Shown: piece after piece, positions 1 to 9,223 of the stretch
How the letters are laid out: each line of letters starts with the position of its first letter
Position numbering within the stretch: the first letter of the stretch is position 1
NCBI GenBank assembly: GCA_016719785.1
Contig: JADJYJ010000002.1
Span: 1-19,157 of the forward strand
Length of the DNA stretch: 19,157 bases
Origin: Candidatus Amarolinea dominans
GTDB lineage: Bacteria > Chloroflexota > Anaerolineae > SSC4 > Amarolineaceae
Direction: 5' to 3'
Program-made: the position numbers and the translations under genes
The notes under the pieces: model-generated
The model's database searches: none
Told to the model about the DNA's origin: nothing
Seen by the model: only the letters and a program-made list of their open reading frames with translations

Positions 1-1814
1 GGACGTCGTTGGCGATGCTGAACGTGGTGAAGCGCCGCGTCATCAGTAACTGCCCGCCCGATCTCCACGATCTCAATCAGCTTGGTGGGGTTGCAGTCAA
101 AATTCACCATGTTGGCAACCTCGCTCATAAGCTGCGTGCCGGTGTTCATGGCGGCACTGCAGGCGTCGGCCTGGGTAAGGCGGAAGCGCATCGTTGGTGC
201 CGTCACCGGTCATGGCCACCAGCGGGCGGCCGGTCTGGTACTGGCGTATCAAGCTTGAGTTTTGGCTTCGGGCGTCGCCTCGCCAGATAAAGAAGTCGTC
301 AACGACTGCCTCGGCGGCGATGGCGGCATACAAATCAGCGGGTTATCGCCGGTGATCATAATCATCTTGATACCGATTCGCCGTAGTTGCCCAAAACACT
401 CCTTCATACCGCCCTTGACAATATCCTTCCAACTGGATGACAACGAGAACCTCGGCATTGTCGGCCCACCACGAGCGGCGTGCCACCAGTGCGTGCATCT
501 CTTCAACAGGGGTCTCACCGGTCATGGAAGGCGCCGCCCGTTCATGAACCGAATGTTTGCATGGCGTCAGGCGGCGTGACCCTTGCGAATCGGTGTACCA
601 TCAAGGTCAACACCGCTCATACGCGTCTGCGCAGTAAAGGGGGACGAAAAGCAACCCCCAACCCTATCAGATTCTACCGCCGACGGTGCATGCCGCGGTC
701 GAATTGTTCCTTTGCCAGCACGACGATACTGCGCCCTCCGGCGTCTCGTCAGCCAACGAGGAAGTTGCGCCGCTCGGCGAGCGCCGCGGATCGGTGCATT
801 CACCGGGATGAACGCCACCGCCTGGCGGTTGCCGAGCGTGATCGTGCCCGTCTTGTCCAGCAGGCACGTCCACATCGCCGGCGCTTCCACGGCGCGGCCC
901 GACATAGCAATCACTTGCGCTGGATCAATGGTCCATCCGGCGATCCGATGGCCGAGAGCAGGCCGCCGATAGTTAGCAGGATGAGGCAGACCAGCAGGGG
1001 CAAACCAGCACCAGTGATCGTGACCGGCGTGCCCGACCGTGGCGCTGACGCGCTACACCGAATAGGCAGCAGGTTGCGCACACGACCAGGAAGATGATGG
1101 TGAAGCCCGCCAGCAGGATGTTCAGGGCGATCTCGTTGGGCGTCTTCTGCCGCCGTGCGCCTTCGACCAGGCTGATCATGCGGTCGAGGAAGCCCCTCGC
1201 CGGGCCAGCGCTGACGCACCCCGCGAGCCAGTCTGAGCAGCCCGCGTCCCACCCGTGACTGCGCTGCGGTCGCCGCCGGCCTCACGGATCACGGGGCGCT
1301 CTCACCGGTGATCGCGCTCTCGTCCACGCCGGCAATGCCGGCGATCACCTCGCCGTCGGCGGGACGGTGTCGCCGGCCTCGGCCAGGACGTTCATCGCAG
1401 CGCGCGGCCGAGGAAACAGATTCGCATTTAGTGAAGGACGGAGGCGTCGCGCGTTCGTGGCCGCCTGAGTCTCACGGAGGATCGCATCAACCTGCGACAG
1501 CTTCCTGGCCTGAGTCCATGTCTGTGCGGCGCAGCGTGGCGCTGGCCTTGCGCCCCTTGGCCACGGCTCGAGCAGGGTTGGCAAACAGCACGGTGAACCA
1601 CAGCCAGATCGCGACGGCGCCGATGAAGGCTGCGGGCGCTTCCCGCAACAGACAGCCTGTATCCCGAGGAGCGTGGCGAGTACGCTGCCCACTTCCACCA
1701 CGAACATGACGGGATTACGCACCATCGCGGGATTCAGGTTGACAAACGACTCCAGGATGGCGTTGCGCCACCTCACGCCGCATGGGAGTCTGTTTCTTGA
1801 GTTGGGGTCGTCAT
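1..1814 (-). CDS. kdpB: KdpB, catalytic P-type ATPase subunit of the KdpFABC K+ pump (partial, frameshifted)
   Basis: ATP-hydrolysing subunit of the high-affinity K+ pump, in the cytoplasmic membrane. Recognised from family motifs spread over several frames. The N-terminal part reads ESFVNLNPAMVRNPVMF. The actuator segment GDTVP and ITGES lies near 1300-1370. A TM segment reads ALNILLAGFTIIFLV. The phosphorylation motif DKTGTITLGNR has its Asp codon at 855-857. KGGMKECFGQLRRIGIK and MITGDNP are followed by the hinge motif TGDGTND at about 190-213. The last readable stretch is TRRFTTFSIANDV, so roughly the last 100 residues and the stop lie left of position 1. The start ATG at 1814 reads MTTPTQETDSHAA and then hits a stop through a frameshift near 1776. 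It begins 16 nt after the kdpA stop. At least five indels interrupt it. All key residues of the family that can be read are present, so sequence error is likelier than loss. Confidence 0.93.
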
Positions 1815-1830
1815 TGCAATACCTATCTTA

Positions 1831-3566
1831 CTAGCGGCCAAGACCATGAGATGCTCGACAATCGGCCCAAGTCCCTAGCGCCGGGATGAAGCTTAGCGCC
1901 GACGATCACGATGACGCCAATCAGCCACGCGATGAAGAGCGGCGTGTGCGTGGGCAACGTCCCGCGCCCGCGGGAACTCTTCTTCTTGCTCACGAGCGAG
2001 CCGGCAATCGCCAGGGCTGGGATCGCCAGCCAGTAGCGTGAGATCAGCATGACGATGCCGAGCGCCGTGTTGTGAACGGCGTGTTCGCGCCTGGCCGGCG
2101 AAGGCGCTGCCGTTATTACCGGCCGCCGACGAAAAGGCATAGAGCACCTCGCTGAAACCATGCGCCCCAGGGTTGAAGATGGTGGCAATGCCGCCAGGAG
2201 CCAGAACTGCCACTGCGGTGCCTATCTTCGCCGCGAGGATCGGAATCAGGAGGATGAGCCAAGCCATTTTCATTTCGTAGGCTTCAATTTTCTTGCCGAG
2301 GTATTCCGGCGTGCGGCCGACCATCAACCCGGCGACGAACACCGCGACGATGACGAACGCCAGCATTCCGTACAACCCGGAGCCGACGCCGCCGTAGATG
2401 ATCTCACCTAACTGCATCAGCCACATCGCCACAAGACCGCCCAACGGCATGAAGGAGTCGTGCATCGCGTTGACCGCGCCGTTCGACGCGGCTGTTGTGG
2501 CCGTCGCCCAAAGCGCAGAACTGGCAGCACCGAAACGCACCTCCTTGCCTTCCATGTTGCCGCCGGGGTTGGCAGCACTTTGCACCTGGTCAACGCCCAA
2601 GGCAGCGAGCGCCGGGTTGCCGCTCTGTTCCGCCCAGACAGCTACCGCGACCAGCACGACGAAGATGAGAGTCATGGCCGCCAGGATGGCCCAGCCCTGG
2701 CGCGTGTCGCCCACCATCTTGCCGAAGGTGTAGCAGAGCGCCGCTGGTATCAGCAGGATGGCAAGCATCTCCAGGAAGTTGGACAGCGGTGTGGGATTCT
2801 CGAACGGGTGCGCCGAGTTGACGTTGAAGAAGCCGCCGCCGTTGGTGCCCAGTTGCTTGATGGCGACCTGCGAAGCCGCCGGGCCGACGGCGAGCACCTG
2901 TTCCGTCACCATATTGCCATTGGCGTCTATCGCGGGCTGCAACAAGGCCACTTTTGATAGGGATTGAAGGTTTGCACCACGCCCTGCGAAACGAGCACCA
3001 GGGCGAGCAGGATCGAGAGCGGCAGCAGGATGTAGAGGGTCGAACGCGTCAGATCAACCCAGAAATTGCCGATCGTCTGCGCCGTATGACGGGCAATCCC
3101 GCGAGCCAAAGCAATCAGCACGGCCATGCCCGTCGCCGCGGAGACGAAATTCTGCACGGTCAGCGCCAGCATCTGCGTGAGGTAGCTCATCGTCGTTTCG
3201 CCGCCGTAGCCCTGCCAGTTGGTGTTGGTAGCAAAGCTGACCGCGGTGTTGAAGGATGAATCGGGCGACACCGCCGCGAGTCCCTGCGGGTTGAACGGCA
3301 GGATACCCTGGAGCCGTTGCAGCAGATAGACAACCAGAAGACCCAGCAGGTTGAAGACCAGCATCGCCACGGCATACGTCTTCCAGGTCATCTCGGCATC
3401 GGGTTACCGCCGCGGCGCGATAGGAGATGCGCTCGACGGGCGCCAGCACGGGGTGAAGAAACGTCCGCTGACCGCCATAGCGCGCCATGAACCCGCCCAG
3501 CGGCTTGACGAGCAGCAGCAGGACAACCAGATAGACAACAGGTAAGAGCCAATCCAAAGTACTCAT
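1831..3566 (-). CDS. kdpA: KdpA, K+-translocating subunit of KdpFABC (frameshifted)
   Basis: Channel-like subunit that selects and passes K+ for the Kdp pump. The start ATG at 3566 reads MSTLDWLLPVVYLVVLLLL and overlaps the kdpF stop by ATGA. Family motifs follow in changing frames: ALAPVERISYR (about 3420-3450), FNTAVSFATNTNWQGYGGE (3190-3260), a second block NGGGFFNVNSAHPFENPTP (2780-2860), and GEIIYGGVGSGLYGML (2350-2410). The C-terminal half shows LFIAWLIGVIVIVGA and ends in LGPIVEHLMVLAA before TAG at 1831. The whole span would give about 578 codons, the normal family length. Frameshifts lie near 3395, 2945, 2105 and 1865. Each side of each break still matches KdpA, so the gene was probably intact in the organism. 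Confidence 0.95.
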
Positions 3567-3655
3567 CCGAATTTCTCCGGTTTCAACAGAGCCACGAACA
3601 GATAGACCAACAGCGACAGCGTGATCAGACCGACAGCCACAACCATCAGGCTCAT
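3563..3655 (-). CDS. kdpF: KdpF, small stabilising subunit of KdpFABC
   Basis: Thirty-residue, single-pass membrane peptide beginning MSLMVVAVGLITLSLLVYL and ending LLKPEKFG. One hydrophobic helix followed by a short basic tail with the KPEKF ending is the standard KdpF pattern. In known Kdp pumps KdpF sits against KdpA and stabilises the complex. The start ATG at 3655 has GGGAGGTGA just upstream. The stop TGA overlaps the kdpA start by ATGA, indicating translational coupling. The gene is intact, unlike its larger neighbours. Confidence 0.93.
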   Translation of the reverse strand: MSLMVVAVGLITLSLLVYLFVALLKPEKFG

Positions 3656-3750
3656 GCGTCACCTCCCTTCAGCCATTCGCACATCCACACGAAAGCCCAA
3701 CTGGCGGCGAAGAAAGCCAGTGCAAGGCCCACGAACGCGAGATCGCTCAC
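3652..3750 (-). CDS. 32-aa single-pass membrane peptide upstream of kdpF
   Basis: Small ORF starting at GTG (3750), reading MSDLAFVGLALAFFAASWA, then FVWMCEWLKGGDA. It has one hydrophobic helix of about 20 residues and a short charged C-terminus. A strong ribosome site, GGAGG, lies about 8 nt before the GTG. Its TGA stop overlaps the kdpF ATG (ATGA). Similar unnamed peptides with a LAFF..W pattern precede kdpF in other bacteria as far as I recall. It may be an extra small subunit or a translation-coupling leader for the Kdp pump; no function is established from the sequence. It is too regular in ribosome site, helix and overlap to be chance. Confidence 0.8.
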   Translation of the reverse strand: MSDLAFVGLALAFFAASWAFVWMCEWLKGGDA

Positions 3751-3805
3751 CGAGACACCTCCATGATGTACCCCAACCATCCATTCACACCCAGCGCAGC
3801 TTATG

Positions 3806-5757
3806 CTACTCGACCTGGTAGGGTACGTCGGTCACTACGATGTTCTTCTTGAACAGCAGCGCAAATCGCAGGAAAGTCGCAGTCTGCATGTGCAGCAGGT
3901 TATGCCACCAGTGCTTCGGTACGAACTGGGGTACGACGATCGTGATGCGTTCGTTCTGCTGGCGCCGGCTGGCCACTTCTTCGATGTAAGCGAGCAGCGG
4001 TTCGTACATGACGCGGTAGGGTGAATCGAGAACCACCAGGCGGATTCCTTCACCCCAGGTCGCCCATTTGTCCTTGATGCGCTCGGTTTCGGTCGGCTCC
4101 ACGGAGACATGGACGGCGGTCAAATCATGGGACAGCATGCGGGCATAGTGCAGCGCTTCGGGTCCCCTGGTGGACACCGCCGATGGGAAGGATGACGCGG
4201 TGACGAAACGAAGGCACGCGCGGTTGGTAGTTTTCCAGCGAAAGCTGCTTCGCCAGGCGCTTGTAGTGCGCATGGATGCGGGAAAAAGATGAAGACCAGG
4301 GTGGGCGTCAGGAAGATGACGATCCAGGCGCCATCCCTGAATTTGGTGACGGCGAAGACGATGACGACGACGGCGGTGCAAAAGGCGCCGAAGGCATTGA
4401 TCACCATCTTGACCTGCCAGCCCGGTTGGTAGCGCAGCACGGACCCCGGCTCGTTCACATCCTGACCGGGAGACAAATGGCCGGCTTTCCACCACCGCCG
4501 GGCCATGCCAACCTGCGACAGCGTGAAGGAGAGGAAGACGCCGATCGCGTAGAGCGGGATCAGGGCGGTGACGCTGGCGTTGAACGCAATGATGAGCAGA
4601 CTCGCAACCAGTGCAAGGGCCACGATGCCATACGAGTAAACCAACCGACTGCCTCGCAAGGTGAGCTGACGGGGCAGGAAGCCGTCGCCAGCGTGAAGGG
4701 CAGCCAACCGCGGGAAGTCGGCAAACGATGTGTTGGCGGCCAGGACCAGGATCAGGGTGGTGGCGGCGATGAGGCCCAGGTAGAGAGGGCCTTGTCCATT
4801 GAACACGGTCCGGGCCAGCTGCGAGATGACTGTCTCCTCCTCGGAGGGCACGGCGGCCATGACGCGCGAGAGGAAGCTGATGGCGAGGAACAACGTGGCT
4901 AGGATGGCCGCCATCCAGATCAAGGTGATGCCGGCGTTGCGGCTGCGCGGCTCGCGGAAGGCCGTGATGCCATTGGAGATCGCCTCGATGCCGGTCAGCG
5001 CGGCCGTGCCGCTGGAGAAGGCATGCAGGAGCAGGAAGGGGGTCACGACGCCCAAACCGGTTTCCAGCACCGCATGGGGGGGATTGCTCACGGTTCCCAG
5101 CGTCCCAGAGAGGGCGCGGAACAGGCCAACGCCAACCGTGGCAAACATCATCACGATGAAGAAGTAGGTGGGCAAGGCGAAGGTCGCACCGGATTCCCTT
5201 GACCCCGCGTAGATTGATTAACATGACAACAGCGACCAGGGCCACTGCGAGCGGTACGCGATAGGGAAACAGATCTGGAAACGCAGAGGCAATTTGCGCG
5301 ACGCCAGATGAGACGGACACCGCCACGGTCAAAACGTAGTCGGTGAGGGAGGGCCGCGCCGGCGGTCTGCGGGTAATTCGCCCAGGTTATCGCGCCACGA
5401 TGTAGGCGCCGCCGCCGCCGGGGTACGCGTGAATCGTCTGCTCGTAGGACACAGTGACGATTACCAGCAGGGCGGTGATGGCGATGGCGATGGGAAAGAC
5501 ATAACCGAGCGCCATCGTACCGGCCGCCGCCAGGATGATCAGAATCTCCTGGGTGGCATACGCGGTGGAGGAAAGCGCGTCGGAGGCGAACACCGCCAGC
5601 CCCACGAGCTTCCCGACCGTCTGATGCGGCAGGTCAATGCTACGCAGGGGTTGGCCGATAAGCCGTACCCAGATGGACTTTGCGGGGCGATGGGCGCTTC
5701 TGTGCGCTCGATGACGGTGTAGCCCTTACTCGAATCAAGTCGTTGGTTATCTAGCAT
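3806..5757 (-). CDS. kimA: KimA-type K+/H+ symporter (KUP/APC superfamily), frameshifted
   Basis: High-affinity K+ importer of the family of B. subtilis KimA (YdaO). The start ATG at 5757 reads MLDNQRLDSSKGYTVIERT. After a frameshift near 5690 the KimA core begins: WVRLIGQPLRS, then FASDALSSTAYATQEILII. The Asp and Tyr seven residues apart correspond to the K+-site pair D36/Y43 of B. subtilis KimA. Next come HAYPGGGGAYIVARDNLG, YVLTVAVSVSSG, FSSGTAALTGIEAISNGI, LILVLAANTSFADFPRLAA and IPLYAIGVFLSFTLSQVGM. The cytoplasmic C-terminal domain is present: LTAVHVSVEPTE, RLVVLDSPYR, PQFVPKHWWHNLLH, ending VVTDVPYQVE before TAG at 3806. About 650 codons against 607 in B. subtilis; the extra length is an N-terminal extension. 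Breaks lie near 5690, 5390, 5350, 5190, 4270 and 4170. It is 55 bp upstream of the kdp genes, which supports K+ rather than amino-acid transport. Confidence 0.88.
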
Positions 5758-5836
5758 AAAAAGAAATCCTGAGATTTGTCGAAGATGACAACAGTGTACT
5801 CAGGAGCGCGTCAAAGAGGAGACAAGAAAGAGGGTG

Positions 5837-5858
5837 AACAGGTCAAGAAAAGGTCAAG
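5837..5858 (-). promoter_or_regulatory. Tandem 11-bp direct repeats upstream of kimA
   Basis: On the minus strand two units, CTTGACCTTTT and CTTGACCTGTT, sit head to tail with an exact 11-bp period (shared core CTTGACCT). They lie about 80-100 bp before the kimA start, inside the 137-bp gap between kimA and the restriction-modification gene. Direct repeats at 11 bp are typical of OmpR/PhoB-family response regulators, the family that includes KdpE. A role in K+ regulation is inference. The rest of the gap holds no clear promoter or terminator. Confidence 0.4.
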
Positions 5859-5894
5859 CAGGAGCCTCTCGAAGCAATACTCTTCACTTGCCAG

Positions 5895-8800
5895 CTATGC
5901 CAGGCGGGCCAGCGCGCTGTCCTCGACCGCGCCATAGACCGCATCGATGGCCCTTTGAACCTCAATCGTACGCGCCAGCGCGGTGACGATGCGACAGTAG
6001 GTGCGCACCTCGGCCAGCGAGAGCTGGCGCTCGGCCCGATCCTTCAGCCACTTGTGGCACACCTGGTAGCCGCCCACCTGGTATTGCCACACCTCCGGCG
6101 GCACGGGCGCGAAGTGCTGCCCCGCATTGATGGCGACGCGGCCCGCGTCCGGGTCGTAGTGGAGACCCTTGCCCTTGGCCACGCGGCCATCGCCCGCGCC
6201 CTCGAAGCGGGCCAGCGGCGGATCCAGCTCTGGCGACCGCAGCAGATGCAATTCGACCAGGCGTCCGCCCAATGCGGCCAGCGCATCGAAAAGCTCCCGG
6301 TCGGCCGTCAGGGGGATGCGTGGGAAGTCCAGGCGCAGGAAGCCGGCGTACCTGGCGCGGTAGGTCGGCGCGTAGAGCACCGCGTAGACGTAATGGAAGA
6401 TCGCTTCGGGCGTTGGGCCGCGGCCATGCGCGGCGGCCAGCGCCGCGACGATCTGAGGATTCAGGTTGGGATGCCGTTCCACCGTCTCCAGGTGCGAGAA
6501 GAGATCGCGGCGGTCGGCGGCGGAGTAGAGGTAGAGGGGGAAGATGTAACCACGTTCACGGGTGCGGTTGGATACCGCACAATTGTCGGTGGCAATCTGG
6601 CTCACCATCGCGTGACACCAGGGCAAGCTCGCTAGTTGTCGGCATGTCACTAATGCAACGTTCTCCTGCGCCAATATGTGACGCATAATGTCAGCACGCG
6701 GTCGACAGATGAACCCCCCCGAACGTCCAGTGTAGTAGGTGTAACGGATGTCAAAGGGCCTGTAAAGCAGAGGTAGAACCTTTTCGCGGGTAGGACCTGA
6801 ATCAAGTAAGTCCTTCTGCGCTAATGCTACTTTCCAATCAGATGTGTCATCACCCAGCCTGAAAGCAGATCGAGATAGTTCGGGGGCCAGTTGAACGAAC
6901 GTCGTGACAGCCCGCCAGATCTCTTGCTGATCCCAATGAATAGTGAGATGATCTCGCGCCGTGTATAGTCCGACGTTTTTGATGGGAAACAAATCCGTAA
7001 TCGACGTAAAGGCATTATAGGGTGCTAACCCAGTCTCATCTCGTGGCGTGAGGAGGTAGAATGGCGAAACGCTTGTGATCTGTTGCCAGATCGTGTTGGT
7101 GACGTCGTGATCTTCCAGCCAGGTGTATTTTGAGGGTCTCAACCCCCACAAATCTGCATGATGTATGTGCGCTTCACGTTTGCTTTGATCACCGCGCTTG
7201 ACGAAGAAGACAATGGCGACCCCCTGGCGGATGTCGAAGACGTTCTCGTCCACGCCACCGCCGGGCGCGCGCTCGCGTTTGAGCACATTGCCGTGCAGAT
7301 CCAACACGTAGATCTCATCGAAAGTGCGCAGCAGGCTTTGCCGCATCCCGCGGAAGGTTGGGTTGTCCAGGTAGCCGTGGTTGGTGATCATGCCGACGAC
7401 CCCGCGACCGGCCTGCTCGACCTTCCACTGGGCAAAGCGCAGGAACTTGACGTAGTCATCTTGCAGACCCCTGGGGTTTTTCTCGCCCAACGGCTGACCA
7501 TCCACCTGCTTGTAGGCATTGATTTGATCCGTAATCCATGCACTTCGATTGGGCGAAGCATAGGAGTAGGGCGGGTTGCCCAGGATCACCAGGACGGGCG
7601 TCTGCCGTTTGACCTGGCCGGCCAGTCGCGATTCTTCGGCCAGCGCGGAGAAGCCCGGCAGCCGGCTCTGCGCCAGTTCCGCCATGTCCAGAGTGTTGGT
7701 CAGGTAGAAGCGTACGCGCTCGTCGTCGGCCAGGCGGTGGCCCAGCTCCTCCAGGAAGAAGCTCATCTTCAGGTGGCCCACCGCGTAGGGCGCCATCATC
7801 AATTCGAAGGCGTAGAAGTCGCGCAGCACGTGGTTGCGGATGAACATCTCGCGTGCGCCCGCGCCATACTTGCCCTCGAACTCCCGCACCGCCTCTTGCG
7901 CTGCGCGGGCCACAAAGGTCATCGTGCCCGCTGCCGGGTCGAGCAAAGTCACATCGTCGGACGCCAGGCCGTCTGCCTTGCCGAACTCAGTTTTCAGCAG
8001 GCTGTGCAGCGAGCGCACGATGTAGGAGACGACCGGCTCCGGCGTGTAGTAGACGCCCTGGCGCTCCCGCTCCGCGGGGTCGTATGCAGCCAGGAAGGTC
8101 TCGTAGAAATGGACGATGGGATCGCTCCCCTTGCCGTCCCGGAAGTAGGCGGCCAGGATGCCGGGCGCATCGGCCGCGGCGAGCACTGCGGCAATATCAT
8201 CCACGATCCACGCCAGTTCAGTCGGCAGGTCGCCCAACGAGATGAAGCGGAACAGGTCGCGCAGCACGCCGATGGTGCGCGGAATGCGGTCGAACGCGGC
8301 GCGGCGGCTAAACGGCTCGTGCGATCGCACGCGCGCGGCGAAGAGGCCATAGGTGATCGTCTGGGCGTAGAGGTCGGCGAAATCCTCCGGCGTCAGCCCA
8401 CCGATGAGGAACTGCTGGAACGCTTCGAAGAAGCCGGTCAGTGGGCCGGGCGCATCCCGCTCTTCGGCCAACTGCCGCGCCACGATATCGCGCAGGAAGC
8501 GGGTGCGGCCGGCTAGTTCCACGGCCAGCGACTCTGCCGAGAATGTCCTGGGCAACGAAAAGTCCAGGAAACGGTCGAGTAAACCGGCCAGTGCTCCCGC
8601 GTTCTCGGCGGGCGGGACCATGCGCAGTTGGTTGAGCACAACCGGCCGACCCAGCAGCGCCGATTCCACCCGTTGGCCGTCCCGGTAGAGGCGAAACTCC
8701 AGGAAGTTGGTCAGGATCAGGTTGGGGAAGGTAGCCCGGTAGCGACAAAGCTGCTCCGACCCTTCGATCAGGTCGAGGTGCTCCTCGGTCGGCTTTTTGG

Positions 8801-9035
8801 CTTCGATGTAACCGATGATGCGATCAACGCCATTCCAGATACGGAAGTCAGGATTGCCCGCGTCGGTGGGCCGGGGCAATGTGGTGACATGCGTGTCGGT
8901 CCGGCCGGCTGCCTGCGCCGCTGCGGTCAAAAGGGCGCTCAAGGCCGGATAGAAGCTCTCCTCCCGCGCGTCCCCGCGGCGGGCGATCTCGGCCAGGGTT
9001 TGAAGGTATGGCTTGCAGTTGAGGCGCTGAGGCAT
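5895..9035 (-). CDS. Helicase-less Type ISP-like restriction-modification enzyme (nuclease, N6-adenine methylase and specificity domain in one chain)
   Basis: 1046-residue intact protein predicted to modify and cut foreign DNA in the cytoplasm. Residues about 20-120 form a PD-(D/E)XK nuclease: E25/E26, then P62-D63 and E78-A-K80 in GYIEAKKP. Residues 130-320 are a helical linker. The methylase follows: motif X GVYYTPEPVV (327-336), motif I LLDPAAGT (364-371), a helix block AFELMMAPYAVGHLKM (409-424) and catalytic NPPY (487-490). The C-terminal third resembles the Type ISP specificity domain: YVYAVLYAPTYRARYAGFL, LDFPRIPL, VWQYQVGGYQVCHKWLKDR. Classic Type ISP enzymes (LlaGI, LlaBIII; about 1500 aa) carry an SF2 helicase between nuclease and methylase. 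No helicase motifs or room for one exist here, so it should act more like a Type IIG enzyme. No separate methylase or specificity gene is adjacent. Start chosen at ATG 9035, MPQRLNCKPYLQTL. Confidence 0.9.
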   Translation of the reverse strand: MPQRLNCKPYLQTLAEIARRGDAREESFYPALSALLTAAAQAAGRTDTHVTTLPRPTDAGNPDFRIWNGVDRIIGYIEAKKPTEEHLDLIEGSEQLCRYRATFPNLILTNFLEFRLYRDGQRVESALLGRPVVLNQLRMVPPAENAGALAGLLDRFLDFSLPRTFSAESLAVELAGRTRFLRDIVARQLAEERDAPGPLTGFFEAFQQFLIGGLTPEDFADLYAQTITYGLFAARVRSHEPFSRRAAFDRIPRTIGVLRDLFRFISLGDLPTELAWIVDDIAAVLAAADAPGILAAYFRDGKGSDPIVHFYETFLAAYDPAERERQGVYYTPEPVVSYIVRSLHSLLKTEFGKADGLASDDVTLLDPAAGTMTFVARAAQEAVREFEGKYGAGAREMFIRNHVLRDFYAFELMMAPYAVGHLKMSFFLEELGHRLADDERVRFYLTNTLDMAELAQSRLPGFSALAEESRLAGQVKRQTPVLVILGNPPYSYASPNRSAWITDQINAYKQVDGQPLGEKNPRGLQDDYVKFLRFAQWKVEQAGRGVVGMITNHGYLDNPTFRGMRQSLLRTFDEIYVLDLHGNVLKRERAPGGGVDENVFDIRQGVAIVFFVKRGDQSKREAHIHHADLWGLRPSKYTWLEDHDVTNTIWQQITSVSPFYLLTPRDETGLAPYNAFTSITDLFPIKNVGLYTARDHLTIHWDQQEIWRAVTTFVQLAPELSRSAFRLGDDTSDWKVALAQKDLLDSGPTREKVLPLLYRPFDIRYTYYTGRSGGFICRPRADIMRHILAQENVALVTCRQLASLPWCHAMVSQIATDNCAVSNRTRERGYIFPLYLYSAADRRDLFSHLETVERHPNLNPQIVAALAAAHGRGPTPEAIFHYVYAVLYAPTYRARYAGFLRLDFPRIPLTADRELFDALAALGGRLVELHLLRSPELDPPLARFEGAGDGRVAKGKGLHYDPDAGRVAINAGQHFAPVPPEVWQYQVGGYQVCHKWLKDRAERQLSLAEVRTYCRIVTALARTIEVQRAIDAVYGAVEDSALARLA

Positions 9036-9066
9036 GGCGTGGTCCTATCAATGATGTGTGCGGGAC

Positions 9067-9096
9067 ATTATAGTGCAGACAGCCTGCAGCCGCCAA
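9067..9096 (-). promoter_or_regulatory. Predicted promoter of the restriction-modification gene
   Basis: The minus strand reads TTGGCG (9096-9091), an 18-bp spacer, and a perfect TATAAT (9072-9067). Transcription would start near 9060 and give a leader of about 25 nt before the ATG at 9035. A short inverted repeat TGCAG/CTGCA (9074-9088) lies in the spacer and could bind a regulator. The -35 box is a weak match. Confidence 0.5.
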
Positions 9097-9155
9097 AAGC
9101 ACGACAGCGTCATAGGCTAGCGGACAACCCACGGATGGTGTAACGTGAACCCTTG

Positions 9156-9164
9156 TGCTACAAT
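9156..9164 (+). promoter_or_regulatory. Extended -10 promoter of the toroid-protein gene
   Basis: TGC followed by TACAAT (9159-9164) forms an extended -10 element without a clear -35 box. It is about 60 bp before the ATG at 9224. The divergent gene's promoter is about 60-90 bp away, so both lie in the same 188-bp intergenic region and could share control. Confidence 0.4.
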
Positions 9165-9223
9165 TCGTGATAGGTTGACTCAACGAGAATGGAGCTTTGA
9201 TTCGATGTCTTCGGAGGCAATCC

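Noticed and set aside
5758..5894. c-di-AMP (ydaO) riboswitch upstream of kimA
   Set aside because: The gap is only 137 bp and I could not find the conserved paired helices; the 11-bp repeats are the only clear signal.
7158..8516. 452-codon open frame on the + strand opposite the restriction-modification gene
   Set aside because: It is rich in His, Gln, Val and Arg without domain motifs, a usual by-product of a high-GC gene on the other strand, which has clear catalytic motifs.
9197..9223. Upstream TTG start for the toroid protein
   Set aside because: The GGAGG at 9213-9217 is correctly spaced for the ATG at 9224, and the extra nine residues do not resemble the family N-terminus.
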